64,000 nt of DNA from Schistocerca nitens (lineage: Eukaryota; Arthropoda; Insecta; Orthoptera; Acrididae): contig NC_064621.1 in NCBI RefSeq assembly GCF_023898315.1, positions 18,970,501 to 19,034,500 on the forward strand, given 5' to 3'. The notes beneath the pieces are model-generated. The model made no database searches. It was not told the DNA's origin and saw only the letters and a program-made list of their open reading frames with translations. The translations under genes were made by a program, and so were the position numbers. This document shows positions 31,441-44,600 of this stretch, piece after piece (within the stretch, counting starts at the first letter, position 1; each line of letters opens with the position of its first letter).

Positions 31441-31557
31441 CGTCTGCCCGCCGCCGGTCAGTACACCAGCGCACCTGATGATTGCAACGTGGTCGATTGC
31501 CGAAATATTGTGACCTAAGCACACACATACCAGGCTGTTCACCCGAGATTTATTACG
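31441..31557 (+). repeat. pLTR-like copy at the Penelope 3' end
   Basis: Inverted copy of 30,140-30,262. It ends in cacccgagatttatta and abuts the satellite array directly. Confidence 0.8.
31460..31524 (+). ncRNA. Hammerhead-ribozyme-like motif (3' pLTR copy)
   Basis: Plus strand: stem I strand ..GCGCAC, then CTGATGA (31,475-31,481), GCAA...TTGC as stem II with loop CGTGGTCGA, GAAA (31,502-31,505), TATT, then GTG, which can pair with CAC to close stem I. The same core occurs in the inverted copy at 30,186-30,250. Most differences fall in stems or loops, but stem II here has lost one pair (GGCAA to TGCAA). Confidence 0.5.
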
Positions 31558-33548
31558 TTACTACTGGAATCCCAGGAAAGTTTCCATGCACAGAGCATTT
31601 GAAACATTAATAACCTGGACAGAAGTCGGCATGGTGCCTGTTCTATTCAATCGCGATGCAATTTCTGTGTTTCATAGTCATTGTGAACTTCCAAGGGTTA
31701 CAGTAAAACCTGCAGTGGTGCATCGGAACTACTACTGGACTCCCAGGAAAGATTCCAAGCACAGACCGTTTAAAGCGTTACTCGCCTGGACAGAAGTCGA
31801 CATGGGGCCTGTTGTATTCAATCCGATGCAATTTCTGTTTTTATCGTCAATGTGAAGGTCCAATGGTTACAGAAAACCTGCAGTGGTCCGTCGGAAACTA
31901 CTACTGGACTCCCAGAAAAGGTTCCAAGCACAGATCGTTTGAAGCGTTACTGCCTTGGACAGAATTCGGCATTGTGCCTGTTGTATTCAATCCGATGCAA
32001 TTTCTCCTCAAAAATGGCCCTGAGCACTATGGTCGCGCGGTTCCAGACTGTAGCGCCTACAACCGTTCGGCCAGTCCGGCCAGCGCAACTTCTGTGTATC
32101 ATCGTCAATGTGCAGCTCCAAGTGTTACAGTAAAATTTCAGTGGTGCACCGGAGACTACTACTGGACTCCCAGGAAAGGTTCCAAGCAGAGTCCGTTTTA
32201 ACCGTTACTAGCGTGGACAGAAGTGGCATGGTGCGTGTTGTAATCAATCCCATGCAATATCTGCGTTTCATCGTCAATGTGAAGGTCCAAGGGTTACATT
32301 AAACCTGTAGTAGTGCTTCGGAAACTACTACTGGTTTCGCAGGAATGGATCCAAGCACAGATTGTTTGAAGGGTTACTATCCTGGACACACCACAGCATG
32401 GTGACTGTTGAATTCAATCCGATGCAATTTCTGTTTTTCACCGTTAATGTGAAAGTCACAGTGTTACAGTAAACTTGCAGTGGTGCATCAGAATGTACTA
32501 CTGGACTCCCAAGAAGGGTTCCAAGCAGAGACCGATTGAAACGTTATTTGCCTGGATAGCAGTCGGCATGGTGGCTGTTGTATTCAATCCCATGCAATTT
32601 CTATGTTTCATCGTCAGTTTGGAGGTCCGAGGGTCACAGTAAACCAGAATGGTGCATCGGGCACTACTACTGGACTCCCAGGAGTGGTTCTAAGAGCAGA
32701 CCACTTGAAGTGTTACTCTCCTGGCCTCAACTCGGCATGGTGCCTGTTGTATTCAGTCCGATGCAATTTCTGAGTTTCATCCTTAATGTGAACGTTCAAG
32801 GGTTACAGTAAACCTGCAGTGGTGCATCGGAAAATACTCTTGGACTCCCAGGAAAGGTTCCAAGCAGAGACCGTTTGAAGCGTTACTAGCCTGGACAGAA
32901 CTTGGCATGGTGACTATAGTATTCAATCCGATGCAATTTCTGTGTTTCATCGTTAATGTGAAGCCCAAGGTTTACAGTAAACCTGGAGTAGCGCATCGTT
33001 AACTACTACTGGACTCCCAGCAAAGGTTCATAACACAGACCGTTTGAAGCGTTACTCCCATTGACAGAAGTCGTCATGGTGCCTGTTGTTTCAATCTCGA
33101 CGCATTTACTGTGTTTCATATTCACTGTGTACTTCCAAGGGTTAAAGTACATCTGTAGTGGTGCATAGGAAACTAGTACTGGAGTCCCAGGAAAGCTTCT
33201 AAGCACACACCGTTTGAATCGTTATTCGCCTGGACAGACATCGGCTTAGTGGCCATTGTATTCAATCACGATGCAATCCTGTGTTTCATCGTAAGTGTGA
33301 AGGTCCAAGGCTTAGAGTAAACCTGCATTGTGCATCGGGAACTACTCCTGGTCTCCCAGGAATGGTTCCAAACACAGACCATTTGAAGTGTTAGTCGCCT
33401 GTGGTATTCAGTCCGATGCAATTTCTAAGTTTCATAATTAATGTGAACGTCCAAGGGTTACAGTAAACCTGCAGTGGTGCACCGGAAAGGTTCCATGCAC
33501 AGTCCATTTGAAGCTTTATTCTCTTGGACAAAAGTCGGTATGGTGCCT
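31558..33548 (+). repeat. Satellite block 1, ~169-171-bp monomer
   Basis: About a dozen tandem monomers, each with ctactactggactcccagg, aaaggttccaagcacagacc, gtttgaagcgttactcgcct, ggacagaagtcggcatggtg, attcaatc(cc)gatgcaattt and gggttacagtaaacctgcag. Successive 'ctactggact' marks are ~169-171 bp apart. Monomers differ by roughly 10-20 percent and by a CC indel after 'caat'. It carries a small SINE at 32,006. Confidence 0.95.
32006..32083 (-). mobile_element. Internally deleted mini-SINE inside a satellite monomer
   Basis: Reverse-strand SINE ends only: aaaatgg(c)cctgagcacta joined directly to tggtcgcgcggttccagact and the tRNA-like head. The body between them is missing. Flanks GCAATTTCT and GCAACTTCT (8 of 9) are a plausible TSD, and the satellite phase continues across it. 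Confidence 0.75.
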
Positions 33549-33781
33549 GTAGTGAGTAGTAGGGCAAGGAGAGTGCGACGACACGCTGCATTGTTACAAA
33601 ACTGATTCAAGATGGTGGCGATTACGTCAAGACAGCGGTATGTAGATTTGGCAACAGGGCATGACGTCATCCAAGATGTCGGCATTTGGCGCGAAAATAG
33701 GCCAATTGTGCTATGTCCACTAACCTAACCCCCCAAAAAAATGGCGGGAAGTTTGAATTTTGACGGCAAAGTAGACCAATT

Positions 33782-34627
33782 AGCAGTCTTGCATATGCGG
33801 TTGACTTAGTTGTGATGGAAGATTCGATTGAAAGTTTGCAAAGTAAAGTTTCAGAGCTAGATCAGAAATGTAAGGACTATGGTATGAAGATGAGCATCTC
33901 CAAAACGGAAGTAATGTCAGTGGGAAAGAGATACAAACGGATTGAGTGTCAAATAGGAGGGACAAAGTTAGAACAGGTGGACGGTTTCAGGTACTTAGGA
34001 TGGATATTCTCACAGGATGGCAACATAGTGGAAGAACTGGAAGCTAGGAGTAGGAAAGCTAATGCAGTGAACGCTCAGCTACGATCTACTCTCTTCTGCA
34101 AAAGGAAGTCCATACCAAGACTAAGTTATCTGTGCACCGTTCAATCTTTTGACCAACTTTGTTGTATGGGAGCGAAAGCTGGGTGGATTCAGGTTCCCTT
34201 CTCAATAAGGTTGAGGTTACAGATATGAAAGTAGCTAGGATGTTTGCAGGTACTAGTAGATGGGAACAATGGCAGGAGGGTGTCCACAAGGATGAAATCA
34301 AAGAAAAACTGGGAATGAACTTTATAGATGTAGCAGTCAGGGCGAACAGGCCTAGTAGGGGGTCATGTTACACGCACAGGAGAGGCAAGGTTACCCAAGA
34401 GACTCATGGGTTCAGCAATAGAGGGTAGGAGGAGTCGGGGTAGACCAAGGAGAAGGTACCTGGATTCGGTTAAGAATGATTTTGAAGTAATAGGCTTAAC
34501 AACACAAGACGCAACAATGTTAGCACTGAATAAGGGATCATGGAGGAATTTTATAAGGGGGACTATGCTCCAGACTGAACGCTGAAAGGCATAATTAGGC
34601 TTAAAGGATGATGATGATGATGATGAA
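33782..34627 (+). pseudogene. LINE fragment inserted in the left arm of element A
   Basis: The ORF2 C-terminal part has GMKMSISKTEVMSVGKRYKR, VDGFRYLGWIFSQDGNIVEE and LNKVEVTDMKVARMFAGTSR, then after frameshifts RSRGRPRRRYLDSVKNDFEV. A 3' (ATG)n tail lies at ~34,607-34,627. The TSD TAGACCAATT is exact at 33772-33781 and 34628-34637. The opposite arm (45,575-45,600) has the uninterrupted site, so the insertion is later than the inverted duplication. It looks RTE/CR1-like; the clade is not certain. Confidence 0.85.
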
Positions 34628-36779
34628 TAGACCAATTGGGCTACGTCCACTAACCTAAGCCTCCAGAAAAAATAGGCTTGAAATTTAAATTCCAACAAGA
34701 TAATGGCTGCAAAACCTTACTTATGTTTATTATTATTCATTATCATTTATTAACGTTCATTATCATTCATTATCATTTATTATTATTATAATTATTATTA
34801 TTTATTATTATTGCCCTACCTCCACTAGAAAATTCGCTCAAAACTCAAATTCCAACACAATAATCGCTGTAAAACCGTACTTGTCTTTATTATTATTGGT
34901 TATTATTCGTTATCATTAAGCATTTATTATTATTTATTTTTATTATTGGCCTACCTCCACTAGAAAATTGCGCCAAATTCAAATTCCAACACGATAACGT
35001 ATCAAAAACTGTACTTCTATTTATTATTATCATTTATTATTTATTCAGGATGTCTGATTTCGGTGGGAAGAAAGCCATTTGCGTTACATCCATAGCAAAA
35101 AATCTGTCACAATTTCAAATTCCAACACCATAATCTATCACACATACGAACTTTCGCCGTCACCTATCTTTTTTCACTGGTGGCCTATCAAAATCGAGTC
35201 GAATAATAAAGTGCACTTATAGTAACCTCTGATTTTGCAGGGGGAAAGAGACTGAGGTCTTTATTTCAAGCAGTACGGTCATCTCTTGTTCTCCAACACA
35301 ATCAGCAGACATCTTCAAGTTCGCAGTGCAGTCGCCACGACGTGCACACTACAACTGAATTAGTTCATATCGTCGCCACCCCTGGCCCCGTCCCCCAGGC
35401 GCCACGGTCGCCGAGCGAGTGGCTACATATCCCCGCACGCGAGCGTACCGCGACCAACGGCTGTCACGGGAGGCGGCTGCTCGCGAGCTTGGGGCCGGCC
35501 CGCGCTACCTATTGGACTGGTGATCGCTCCCTCGTCGTAAACGTGTTTTCGCTGGACACGCTGGAACTTGCCGAGTTTGACGTCACAACGGTCCCTTGTC
35601 CGTGCACCACGTGTGTTCGTCGCCTCCACACGTTTCCCGTCAAAATTGTTTGCCTCGGAGCTGAATCACACAACGGTCGGCTGGTCCACAAAGAACGCCC
35701 TGCCACACTTTTGGCGCGAAAGTTGTTTTCGTGGGCACGTTCAAACCTGTCGATGCCGACCGTTCACCGTCCACCACGTGTCTTTGAGAGACCGAGAATG
35801 CCGTGCTACACTTTGGCGCCAAAGTTTGCTCGACATTGGACTCTGCCGTGACTGTATAACAGCACGTTTGGTCGGCACTAGAACGCTCGCTAATTGACTC
35901 TCTCTCGCGCGCGCATTATAACTGGACACTCGCCGCGCCTACGCCTCGCTCATGTCCGACTGCTTACGTCACACACCCCCTCGATCGCCCCCTCCTACAC
36001 GCGACGGTCTTCTGTAAATATGCTAACACCCACATCGCCCATCTAACCTGTCAATTAAATAAGTACTTAATTACATTTCAATTGTAATCGTATTAAATAA
36101 TTCAATTTACAATTTCATATACGTTTGCAAAGGTGTTCAACTAGGACCAGACCGCCACCTCTTCCTACGAAACCTCACCGAGTTTGAATTCTGTCAGTGA
36201 ACGAAAACGTCGCTTGCGTTTTCGCTGCCAGCCTAAGAAAATTACGCTTAAAGAAAGGGCACTTTTACTAACCTCATCCGCCTGACCAACACATCCTCCT
36301 AGGAACCCGCGCCAAGTGTGAAATCTGCCGGTAAACAAAGCTCACTTGCACTTGAGCCACCAACCTACGAAAACTGCTGCAAACGAAGCTCATCACCACT
36401 AAACTAAGCCACCAGGTCTCAACCTCTTCCTACGCATTTCGGGTAAAAGGACTCACCTTGCACTAGGCCAATTGATGGAGGAACGACTTTACTTTATTTG
36501 GGGATGAAGTGTATGTATCACGGAACACACGCACCAACATGTCCCACACCATACAGACTTGCAAACCACTCCTACTTAACTCATTTATAATGCTGTAGAC
36601 ATACGCTTGCTAATTGTAAACAGTTAAAAATAATACATAGCACAGCCTACAGACATGCGAACCGCTCGTAAATAATGCAAAACATTTACCTCCAAATAGC
36701 CAAACAACTCTTAATTTTCGGAAATAATTTCAGTGCATAGGCTGATAGAAGGAGGAAGGAATGTACTTTATTTATTTGT

Positions 36780-36960
36780 GACATATCTTTTTGAAACTTT
36801 TGCATCTCATAGGTTTCGATATGTAAGGCTGACCTAAGGCAGGTTCTGAACTCCAGTAGTGCACTACCCTTGCAACACAACCACACTCATCAAGATATTC
36901 ATTCCAATCCAGACCTCTAACTCCTCTACAGATAAATTTGTCCAGTTATTTGTTGACTTA
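36780..36960 (-). pseudogene. piggyBac-like transposase fragment in arm A
   Basis: Minus strand: NNWTNLSVEELEVWIGMNIL, then after a shift VHYWSSEPALGQPYISKPMR. 'El.vfiGl.il.g' followed by a '.YWS' block is the pattern of the start of the piggyBac transposase domain. Only this ~60-codon segment is seen. The right arm keeps just its end because of the deletion. Confidence 0.45.
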
Positions 36961-39900
36961 CAGTCTGACCAGATTTCCGTTTTTGCGCAAAAACCGCTCA
37001 GACTGCGTTGTGCTGCTCAGGGAAGTAATTTATTTTGAGTCCTTTTATTTAGTTGTGAAGTATATTTGTCACAAAACGCCCGCACTAATCCGACTTATTT
37101 CACCACACAATAGCAAACTGCTCTTAAATAATGCAGTACACAATATCCGCAGACGAGCTCTGTACTCTTAAACTCTCCAAATAAAGAACAGCACAGTGCA
37201 CAGACATGCTGGCAAAAAAGTAGTCCAACTGACACGCCCAAACACCCTCACCCAATTCCCTACCCTCGGCTGCGAAACCGACCGAAAGTCGGTCGGTGGG
37301 AGGAGGCATTCCAGAGCCTCCACCCAAGTTCAACTTCTGCACTCACTCGTGACAGCCGACCAGAAAGGGCACTCTCCTCTGACACATGTGAAAGCTGCAT
37401 TGTTCTTCTCATGTTTAGTGCCGGCGTCTCTGGTCTCGACCTGCCTTCACGTCTATTGTCAGAATAGCCCATAGCTCATTGACACACACGATTAACGCCA
37501 CCGCGAAAACACTTACTATGGTGACAGAAAACCAATCACTCGGATCTGCGCTGCAGGGGCGTGTAATGATTGACAACATTCTTTTTTCAAACAACTTATT
37601 TAAACATACAGTATTTCCATCACACTATCACAAAACACCCACCCAGATTTGCCCTAGGCCATGTCGCACAGCTCACAGACATGCACCCAATCATAATTTC
37701 AGTACACATAACAGCAAACTGCTACTAAATGATTCTTCACGCTGATGTGTAAATACGCTCAGTACTCGTAAACTATCCAAATAACGCATAGCAGATCCTG
37801 CAGATCCGCTCGCAAAATAATCGGCCTCCGCACCCTGGCCACAGGATCGTGAAGTCAAGCATCCGTCTGATTACAGACCGCCCACATTCCCCGCTCGGCT
37901 TCCGTAAGTGTGAGCGCGATCGACGAGCTCTTCAGCTGTCAAAGCACACACTAAGTGCAGCCTCCATACGCTAGACACATCATAGCAGCAACACACGTCT
38001 TTACCTCCTGTGACACACTGCACATTGCTCCAGACACGAAATTACACGGCCCTTTAACAAAACATAACTACGCATCTGTGCTCTGGCCTCGTCGCGTGAC
38101 CAGCCTTCTCAATATTATTCTTATTTTACAACATTTTCTAAAAAATAAGATCTAATTTATTCCTCCCACCTCACACCCGTCCCACCATCAACACACGCAA
38201 ACATCCTCCACCCTATCTTGACGCTCATATATCACCCCACAAACTATGTCCATCAATCAATTTAGCATTCTCATCCCCTCTCTTTGAATTACAAATGTAG
38301 CCTCTATCTAAACACTAATGAACTCATCTTTCTCGCTCTTTCAAGAGTAAAATTAATTTTACATACACCCCCGAAATACCAAACCCAATTAAAGGGTGAA
38401 TCTTTTATACAGACCATCATGTACATAATACACTCACACCAATATTCAAAGCCTGGTCCATATTTACCATCTCCAACTTGAATTAAATATTATTACCATG
38501 GCCCCAACATTCTGCCAGCGCTCGATTTGGAGCTATTTTTCCACTCTTAACACTATCTATAGATTTCATAAATTTCCACGTAAAAAAATCTCGCGCCGCC
38601 GTTTAGAGACTCCTATATCCGAACATATACCATCAACAACTATCACTTGCTCTAATAAATCATCCATCAGGTCTGGGGGGCAAGGTTACCCCTTTGTTTC
38701 TTTCTTTCAGCAACAGACAGCTGTTTTTTACAGTGGTAGCTAAATTGCGCCATCAACTTAACATCACCAATCGCGAAACATATATTCTAATACGTAAGCA
38801 CTCTTACTCAATTACATAGCGTTCCCGCTGAGGACATGACCTTCAATATTACAGATCTTAATCCAATAACCACCAAAACAAGTACTAAATGCTCAAACTA
38901 ATCCCATAGCACCTTACGAAGCGAGCGTCCGAGCGCCGGCTGCGGCATGTCAAAGCCACATATCTATCCATCTAAACAGCCATCCACTCAGCCCCAGGAT
39001 CAGCATGCTGAAGTGGGCTCTCTCTATACCTGCTCTCTAGCTATTGTCTAACGACATACAGTGCACAAATGGATTCCTGAATAGCGCAGATCTCTATCCC
39101 CCCCTGCATCTTCAACAGGACATGTAGACAGTGTCTCCCCTAGCCAGCGAACCCGACGTCATTCACCCTTCGCTGACAATTTCCACTCACAAATACTCGT
39201 GTATATAAAACCATATTCACTCCTGCCAAAACTCACTTAATAATAAAAAAGCATTCTTCCTCTCTAAGCATGGATGGGTAAGCATTTATCTTCACCCATC
39301 TGATATCTCTAATTTAAGTCGGAGAAAGACATATCCATTACCTTCTGCAGCCCGTCTAGAAACAGAACGACCTCAGTTACTGCAGCAGGACCTCGTCTTG
39401 ACCATTCGCCGGAAATGGGCGCAGTGTTGTATGTTCCAAACTAGATACAAGTAAAACAGATCCTCAACACCCTATCATCTTTATTCTCTACCATCAAACA
39501 GTGAATAAAAATTACGAGCTATAAAAGCTCATCATACTTACAAGTCACGAAGTCGCCAATGCGATCCACCTCCAGTGGGGCAAACGGAATTCACAATACT
39601 CTCCCCGAATAACTCAGTGTGCGACCATCCAAGAATTCCTAACAGCTCACCAAGTCTGACACCTCAAACTGCATCTGCCTATATGAACAAGATCATATTA
39701 AATATACACACACGCTGCAGAGACCCCTTTAAAGTTTGAGAAGCTGCCTCTGGCCCTTGTTCAAACAGTGTTTTCTAACATGCTTTTGCACACTGCCGAA
39801 CATTTAATCTCCCTGCCACGACTTCGAAGCCCGTGTCTGATTCTAAACAGACATTAACACGGACTGATGCACGGCCTCTCACAGGAAACTATACCTTGCA

Positions 39901-40350
39901 CCTTGTAAATCATATTCTTACCGTCGATAGCATAACACTGAATGATTTTAAATAAAGGACAGCCACAACACAAGGAAACTAGAGGAGCCTGGTGGCGTTG
40001 TGGTGACTTTCCAAACTACCCCCCGTAATTGATTGACCACCTATACATTTAAACTCATATGTCGCAGTGACCGAATAGTTGATAATTCTGCGTTCCATTT
40101 CTAGTGATTATTCATCTTGCACACAAGTACGGGATCTCCGTTTTCGGTGCTAGCAACCCCAGAAGTAGAGGTCCATCAACCAAAATTTGTTCCCCAACTC
40201 AAACAAGCATTGTCAGTCAATCATTATGTCGTACTCAATGCACAGATGCGATGGATAAGACACCACCGATCTACTGTAATATTATCCATCACAGCTGGTA
40301 TGGCGAAAATATTACAGAAATTCCAACTCTAAACAAGCATGTGACAGCAT

Positions 40351-41689
40351 GTTTTCCTAATTTCAGTATCATAGCTAAACCATACCTCCTCTACTTTGCA
40401 AGTATCATTGCGAACATTCATAGATGACTGCTCAGTACGTCCATTTACACTTAATTCTCGAACACATAAAAAAGATCAAAGTATACCAGACAACGCTATA
40501 CATATTTCTACGACTTCGCGCATAGTACTCGATCAATCTCTCAGCGTATGGCGGTCACGGAGCAATCTCGTCCTCTTATGTTAAAAGACCATCCTCACCT
40601 CGGCATTGACCAACCTACCCCGCAACATCGTTACCCAATTATCCCTCAACCGAGTAGACAAATACAGTTACACTCCACTCCATTGACTGAATAGAGCTAT
40701 ATAATACCCGAGTTAGCGTTCGAGTGTGTATCTGCTGCATACTATAGATCCGGAGCTTTGCCGGGGTACAGATGCACCACCCGCAGCATCTGCGATAGGG
40801 TTCGCAGGTGGACCAAATGCACGTTACGTCTGGACAAGTATTCTATGCTCGAAGTTTGGTCCACCAGCCGATGGGACCGGGTCCTGGGAGCCATCTGCAA
40901 GGTGTGCATGTTCACCGACATACAGAAAACAGAGCAAGCGCTCTCCAAATGTGAAGGTAGCTGGATCCACCTGGGTACATTTACACGCAATTTTAGAACA
41001 CAGAACGATAGGTTATGTTGCAGTTGCATGGATGGATCTGACATAAAATAGAAATAAATGCGAAAACTGATTAGCACATAGGTATAAACTAACCTAATAC
41101 ACACCGAAATGTGGTGAAAATGAGGATGTACTTGCTTATCTTCTGGTTCGCACGGAGCAACTTGTACATGGAGTCAAACATGTGGCAACAAGAGGAATGT
41201 AGGTAAACGATGACATCGAAGCGAGTGGAATCAGGAAGGTAGTCAATTTTTTCTTGTTGAGTTCGTATTGTAGTGTATGTCTACTGAGGTAGCAGCGATA
41301 CAGGCGAGCTGAATACTGTGTTTGATGCTTTTCAGGAGGACAGAGAATCATTCACATCTAAACTTACTCACATCTGTGTTAAAGGATAACAGAGAGTGTA
41401 CGGGATGATCGATTGAGACAGAGCTGTAACTAGGTAAGATTTAAATGTTGACTCATTTATTCTAGAGAAGGACAAGTTGCTGAAGGTCAATTTTTTTTCC
41501 AGTGTTCTATTTGCATGCTTTAGTCACGTGATATAGCCTGCGTTCTAGTCGTATGCAGCTATGTGTTCCGTATGTGGTTTAAAGCACTGTCTACTTGAGA
41601 TCGTTAACGATGAACCCGTCGGTCATCAGAGGACTTCCAACTCATGTGTGATGAAAGTTGACACATTCCTCTAAACGCACTTTGATTTA
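40351..41689. other. Element A central spacer
   Basis: Single-copy between the arms. Short open frames overlap on both strands (40,726-41,104), but none has a recognisable domain. If the element carries anything of its own, it would be here or in the left-arm-only segment 36,812-38,556. Confidence 0.6.
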
Positions 41690-44600
41690 CGCGATTCCCA
41701 CTCTGTCGCATGCTGTGGCATGATTGTTTACAGTTGGACTTACTGTAAAATTTTTCGCGATATCAGCTGTGATGGATATTACAGTAGATTGGTGGTGTCT
41801 TATCCATCGCATCTCTGCATTGGGTACGACATAATGATTGACTGACAATGCTTGTTTGAGTTGGGGAACAAATTTTGGTTGATGGACCACATCCTCCGGG
41901 GTTGCTAGCACTGAAAACGGGGATCCCGTACTTGTGTGCAAAATGAACAATCACTAGAAATGGAATGCAGAGTTATCAACTATTCAGTCACTGCGACATA
42001 TGAGTTTAAATGTGTAGGTGGTCAATCAATTTCGGGGGGTAGTTTGGAAAGTCACCACAACGCCACAAGGCTCTTCTAGTTTCCTTGTGTTGTCACTGTC
42101 TTTTATTTACAATCATTCAATGTTATGCTATCGACTGTAAGAATATGATTTACAAGGTGCAAGTTATAGTTTCCTGTGAGAGGCCGTGCATCAGTCCGTG
42201 TTAATGTCTGTTTAGAATCAGACACGGACTTCGAAGTCGTGGCAGGGAGATTAAATGTTCGGCAGTGTGCAAAAGCATGTTAGAAAACACTGTTTGAACA
42301 AGGGCCAGAGGCAGCTTCTCATTCGCTTAGAGTATGGGTGATCAAACTTTAAAGGGGTCTCTGCAGCGTGTGTGTATATTTAATATGATCTTTTTCATAG
42401 AGGCATCTGTAGTTTGAGGTGTTGGATTTGGCGAGCTGTTAGGAACTCTTGGATGGTTGCACTTTGAGTTATTCGGGGGGAGAATTGTGAATTCCGTTTG
42501 TCCGCGCTAGAGGTGGATCGCATTGGTGCCTTCGTGACTTGTAAGGTCCTGTTGCAGTATCTGAGGTCGTTCTGTTTCTAGACAGGCTTCAGAAGGTAAT
42601 GGATATGTCTTTCTCCGACTTAAATTGGAGATATCAGATGGGTGAAGATAAATGCATACTCATCTATGCTTAGAGTGGGAGAATGCTTTTTTTTTATTAT
42701 TAAGTGAGTTCTGGCAGGAGTGAATATGGTTTTATATATCCGAGTGTTTAAGATTTGTGAGCGGAAATTGTCAGCGACAGGTGAATGACGTCGGGTTCGC
42801 TGGCTGGGAGAGACACTGTTTACATGTCCTGTTGGAGATGCCAGGGGGAGATAGAGATCTGCGCTATTCAGGAATCCATTTGTGCACTGTATGTCGTTAG
42901 ACAATAGCTTGAGAGCAGGTATAGAGAGAGCCCACTTCAGCATGCTGATCCTGGGGCTGAGTGGACAGCTGTTTAGATGGACAGCTATGTGGCTTTGACA
43001 TGCCGCCTCCGGCGCTCGGCCGCTCGCTTCGTAAGGTGCTATGGGATTAGTTTGAGCATTTAGTACTTGTTTTGGTGGTTATTGGATTAAGATCTGTAAT
43101 ATTGAAGGTCATGTCCTCAGCGGGAACGCTATGTAATTGAGTAAGAGTGCTTACGTATTAGAATATATGTTTCGCGATTGGTGATGTTAAGTTGATGGCG
43201 CAATTTAGCTACCACTGTAAAAAACAGCTGTCTGTTGCTGAAAGAAAGAAACAAAGGGGTAACCTTGCCCCCCAGACCCGATGGATGATTTATTAGAGCA
43301 AGTGATAGTTGTTGATGGTATATGTTCGGATATAGGAGTCTCTAAACGGCGGCGCGAGATTTTTTTATGTGGAAGTTTATGCAATCTATAGATAGTGATA
43401 TTCGACGAGATGCAAAAGTTTCAAAAAGATATGTCACAAATAAATAAAGTACATTCCTTCCTCCTTCTATCAGCCTATGCACTGAAATTATTTCCGAAAA
43501 TTAAGAGTTGTTTGGCTATTTGGAGGTAAATGTTTTGCATTATTTACGAGCGGTTCGCATGTCTGTAGGCTGTGCTATGTATTATTTTTAACTGTTTACA
43601 ATTAGCAAGCGTATGTCTACAGCATTATAAATGAGTTAAGTAGGAGTGGTTTGCAAGTCTGTATGGTGTGGGACATGTTGGTGCGTGTGTTCCGTGATAC
43701 ATACACTTCATCCCCAAATAAAGTAAAGTCGTTCCTCCATCAATTGGCCTAGTGCAAGGTGAGTCCTTTTACCCGAAATGCGTAGGAAGAGGTTGAGACC
43801 TGGTGGCTTAGTTTAGTGGTGATGAGCTTCGTTTGCAGCAGTTTTCGTAGGTTGGTGGCTCAAGTGCAAGTGAGCTTTGTTTACCGGCAGATTTCACACT
43901 TGGCGCGGGTTCCTAGGAGGATGTGTTGGTCAGGCGGATGAGGTTAGTAAAAGTGCCCTTTCTTTAAGCGTAATTTTCTTAGGCTGGCAGCGAAAACGCA
44001 AGCGACGTTTTCGTTCACTGACAGAATTCAAACTCGGTGAGGTTTCGTAGGAAGAGGTGGCGGTCTGGTCCTAGTTGAACACCTTTGCAAACGTATATGA
44101 AATTGTAAATTGAATTATTTAATACGATTACAATTGAAATGTAATTAAGTACTTATTTAATTGACAGGTTAGATGGGCGATGTGGGTGTTAGCATATTTA
44201 CAGAAGACCGTCGCGTGTAGGAGGGGGCGATCGAGGGGGTGTGTGACGTAAGCAGTCGGACATGAGCGAGGCGTAGGCGCGGCGAGTGTCCAGTTATAAT
44301 GCGCGCGCGAGAGAGAGTCAATTAGCGAGCGTTCTAGTGCCGACCAAACGTGCTGTTATACAGTCACGGCAGAGTCCAATGTCGAGCAAACTTTGGCGCC
44401 AAAGTGTAGCACGGCATTCTCGGTCTCTCAAAGACACGTGGTGGACGGTGAACGGTCGGCATCGACAGGTTTGAACGTGCCCACGAAAACAACTTTCGCG
44501 CCAAAAGTGTGGCAGGGCGTTCTTTGTGGACCAGCCGACCGTTGTGTGATTCAGCTCCGAGGCAAACAATTTTGACGGGAAACGTGTGGAGGCGACGAAC

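Larger units (their letters stand above)
29008..31557. mobile_element. Penelope-like element with inverted 5' half
   Basis: The 5' half (pLTR, N-terminal domain, RT up to motif A) is on the minus strand from 30,262 down to 29,008. The 3' half (RT motif C onward, GIY-YIG, pLTR) is on the plus strand from ~30,263 to 31,557. The RT segment between the two is missing. The pLTR-like sequences at 30,140-30,262 and 31,441-31,557 are inverted copies. This is the product expected of a twin-primed (5'-inverted) insertion. Confidence 0.85.
33555..40350 (+). repeat. Element A left arm
   Basis: Pairs with 41,690-45,815. The outer ~1 kb matches at only about 80 percent, 34,750-36,810 is almost identical to 43,400-45,480, and 38,556-40,350 matches 41,690-43,385 at roughly 90-95 percent. 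It holds AT-rich subrepeats near 34,700-35,130 (units with 'ctacctccactagaaaatt' and 'caaattccaacac', separated by TTATTA runs) and looser repeated units at 36,130-36,470 ('cctcttcctacg', 'aacctacgaaaa'). Confidence 0.9.

Noticed and set aside
35342..35851. 169-codon open frame, identical to 44,364-44,873
   Set aside because: Identity reflects the inverted arms. Other frames over the same DNA are equally open and equally conserved, the composition follows local G+C, and no domain is recognisable. Not called as a gene.
40726..41104. Overlapping open frames of ~100 codons in the element A spacer
   Set aside because: Three frames on two strands are open over the same DNA with no recognisable motif; more likely chance than coding.
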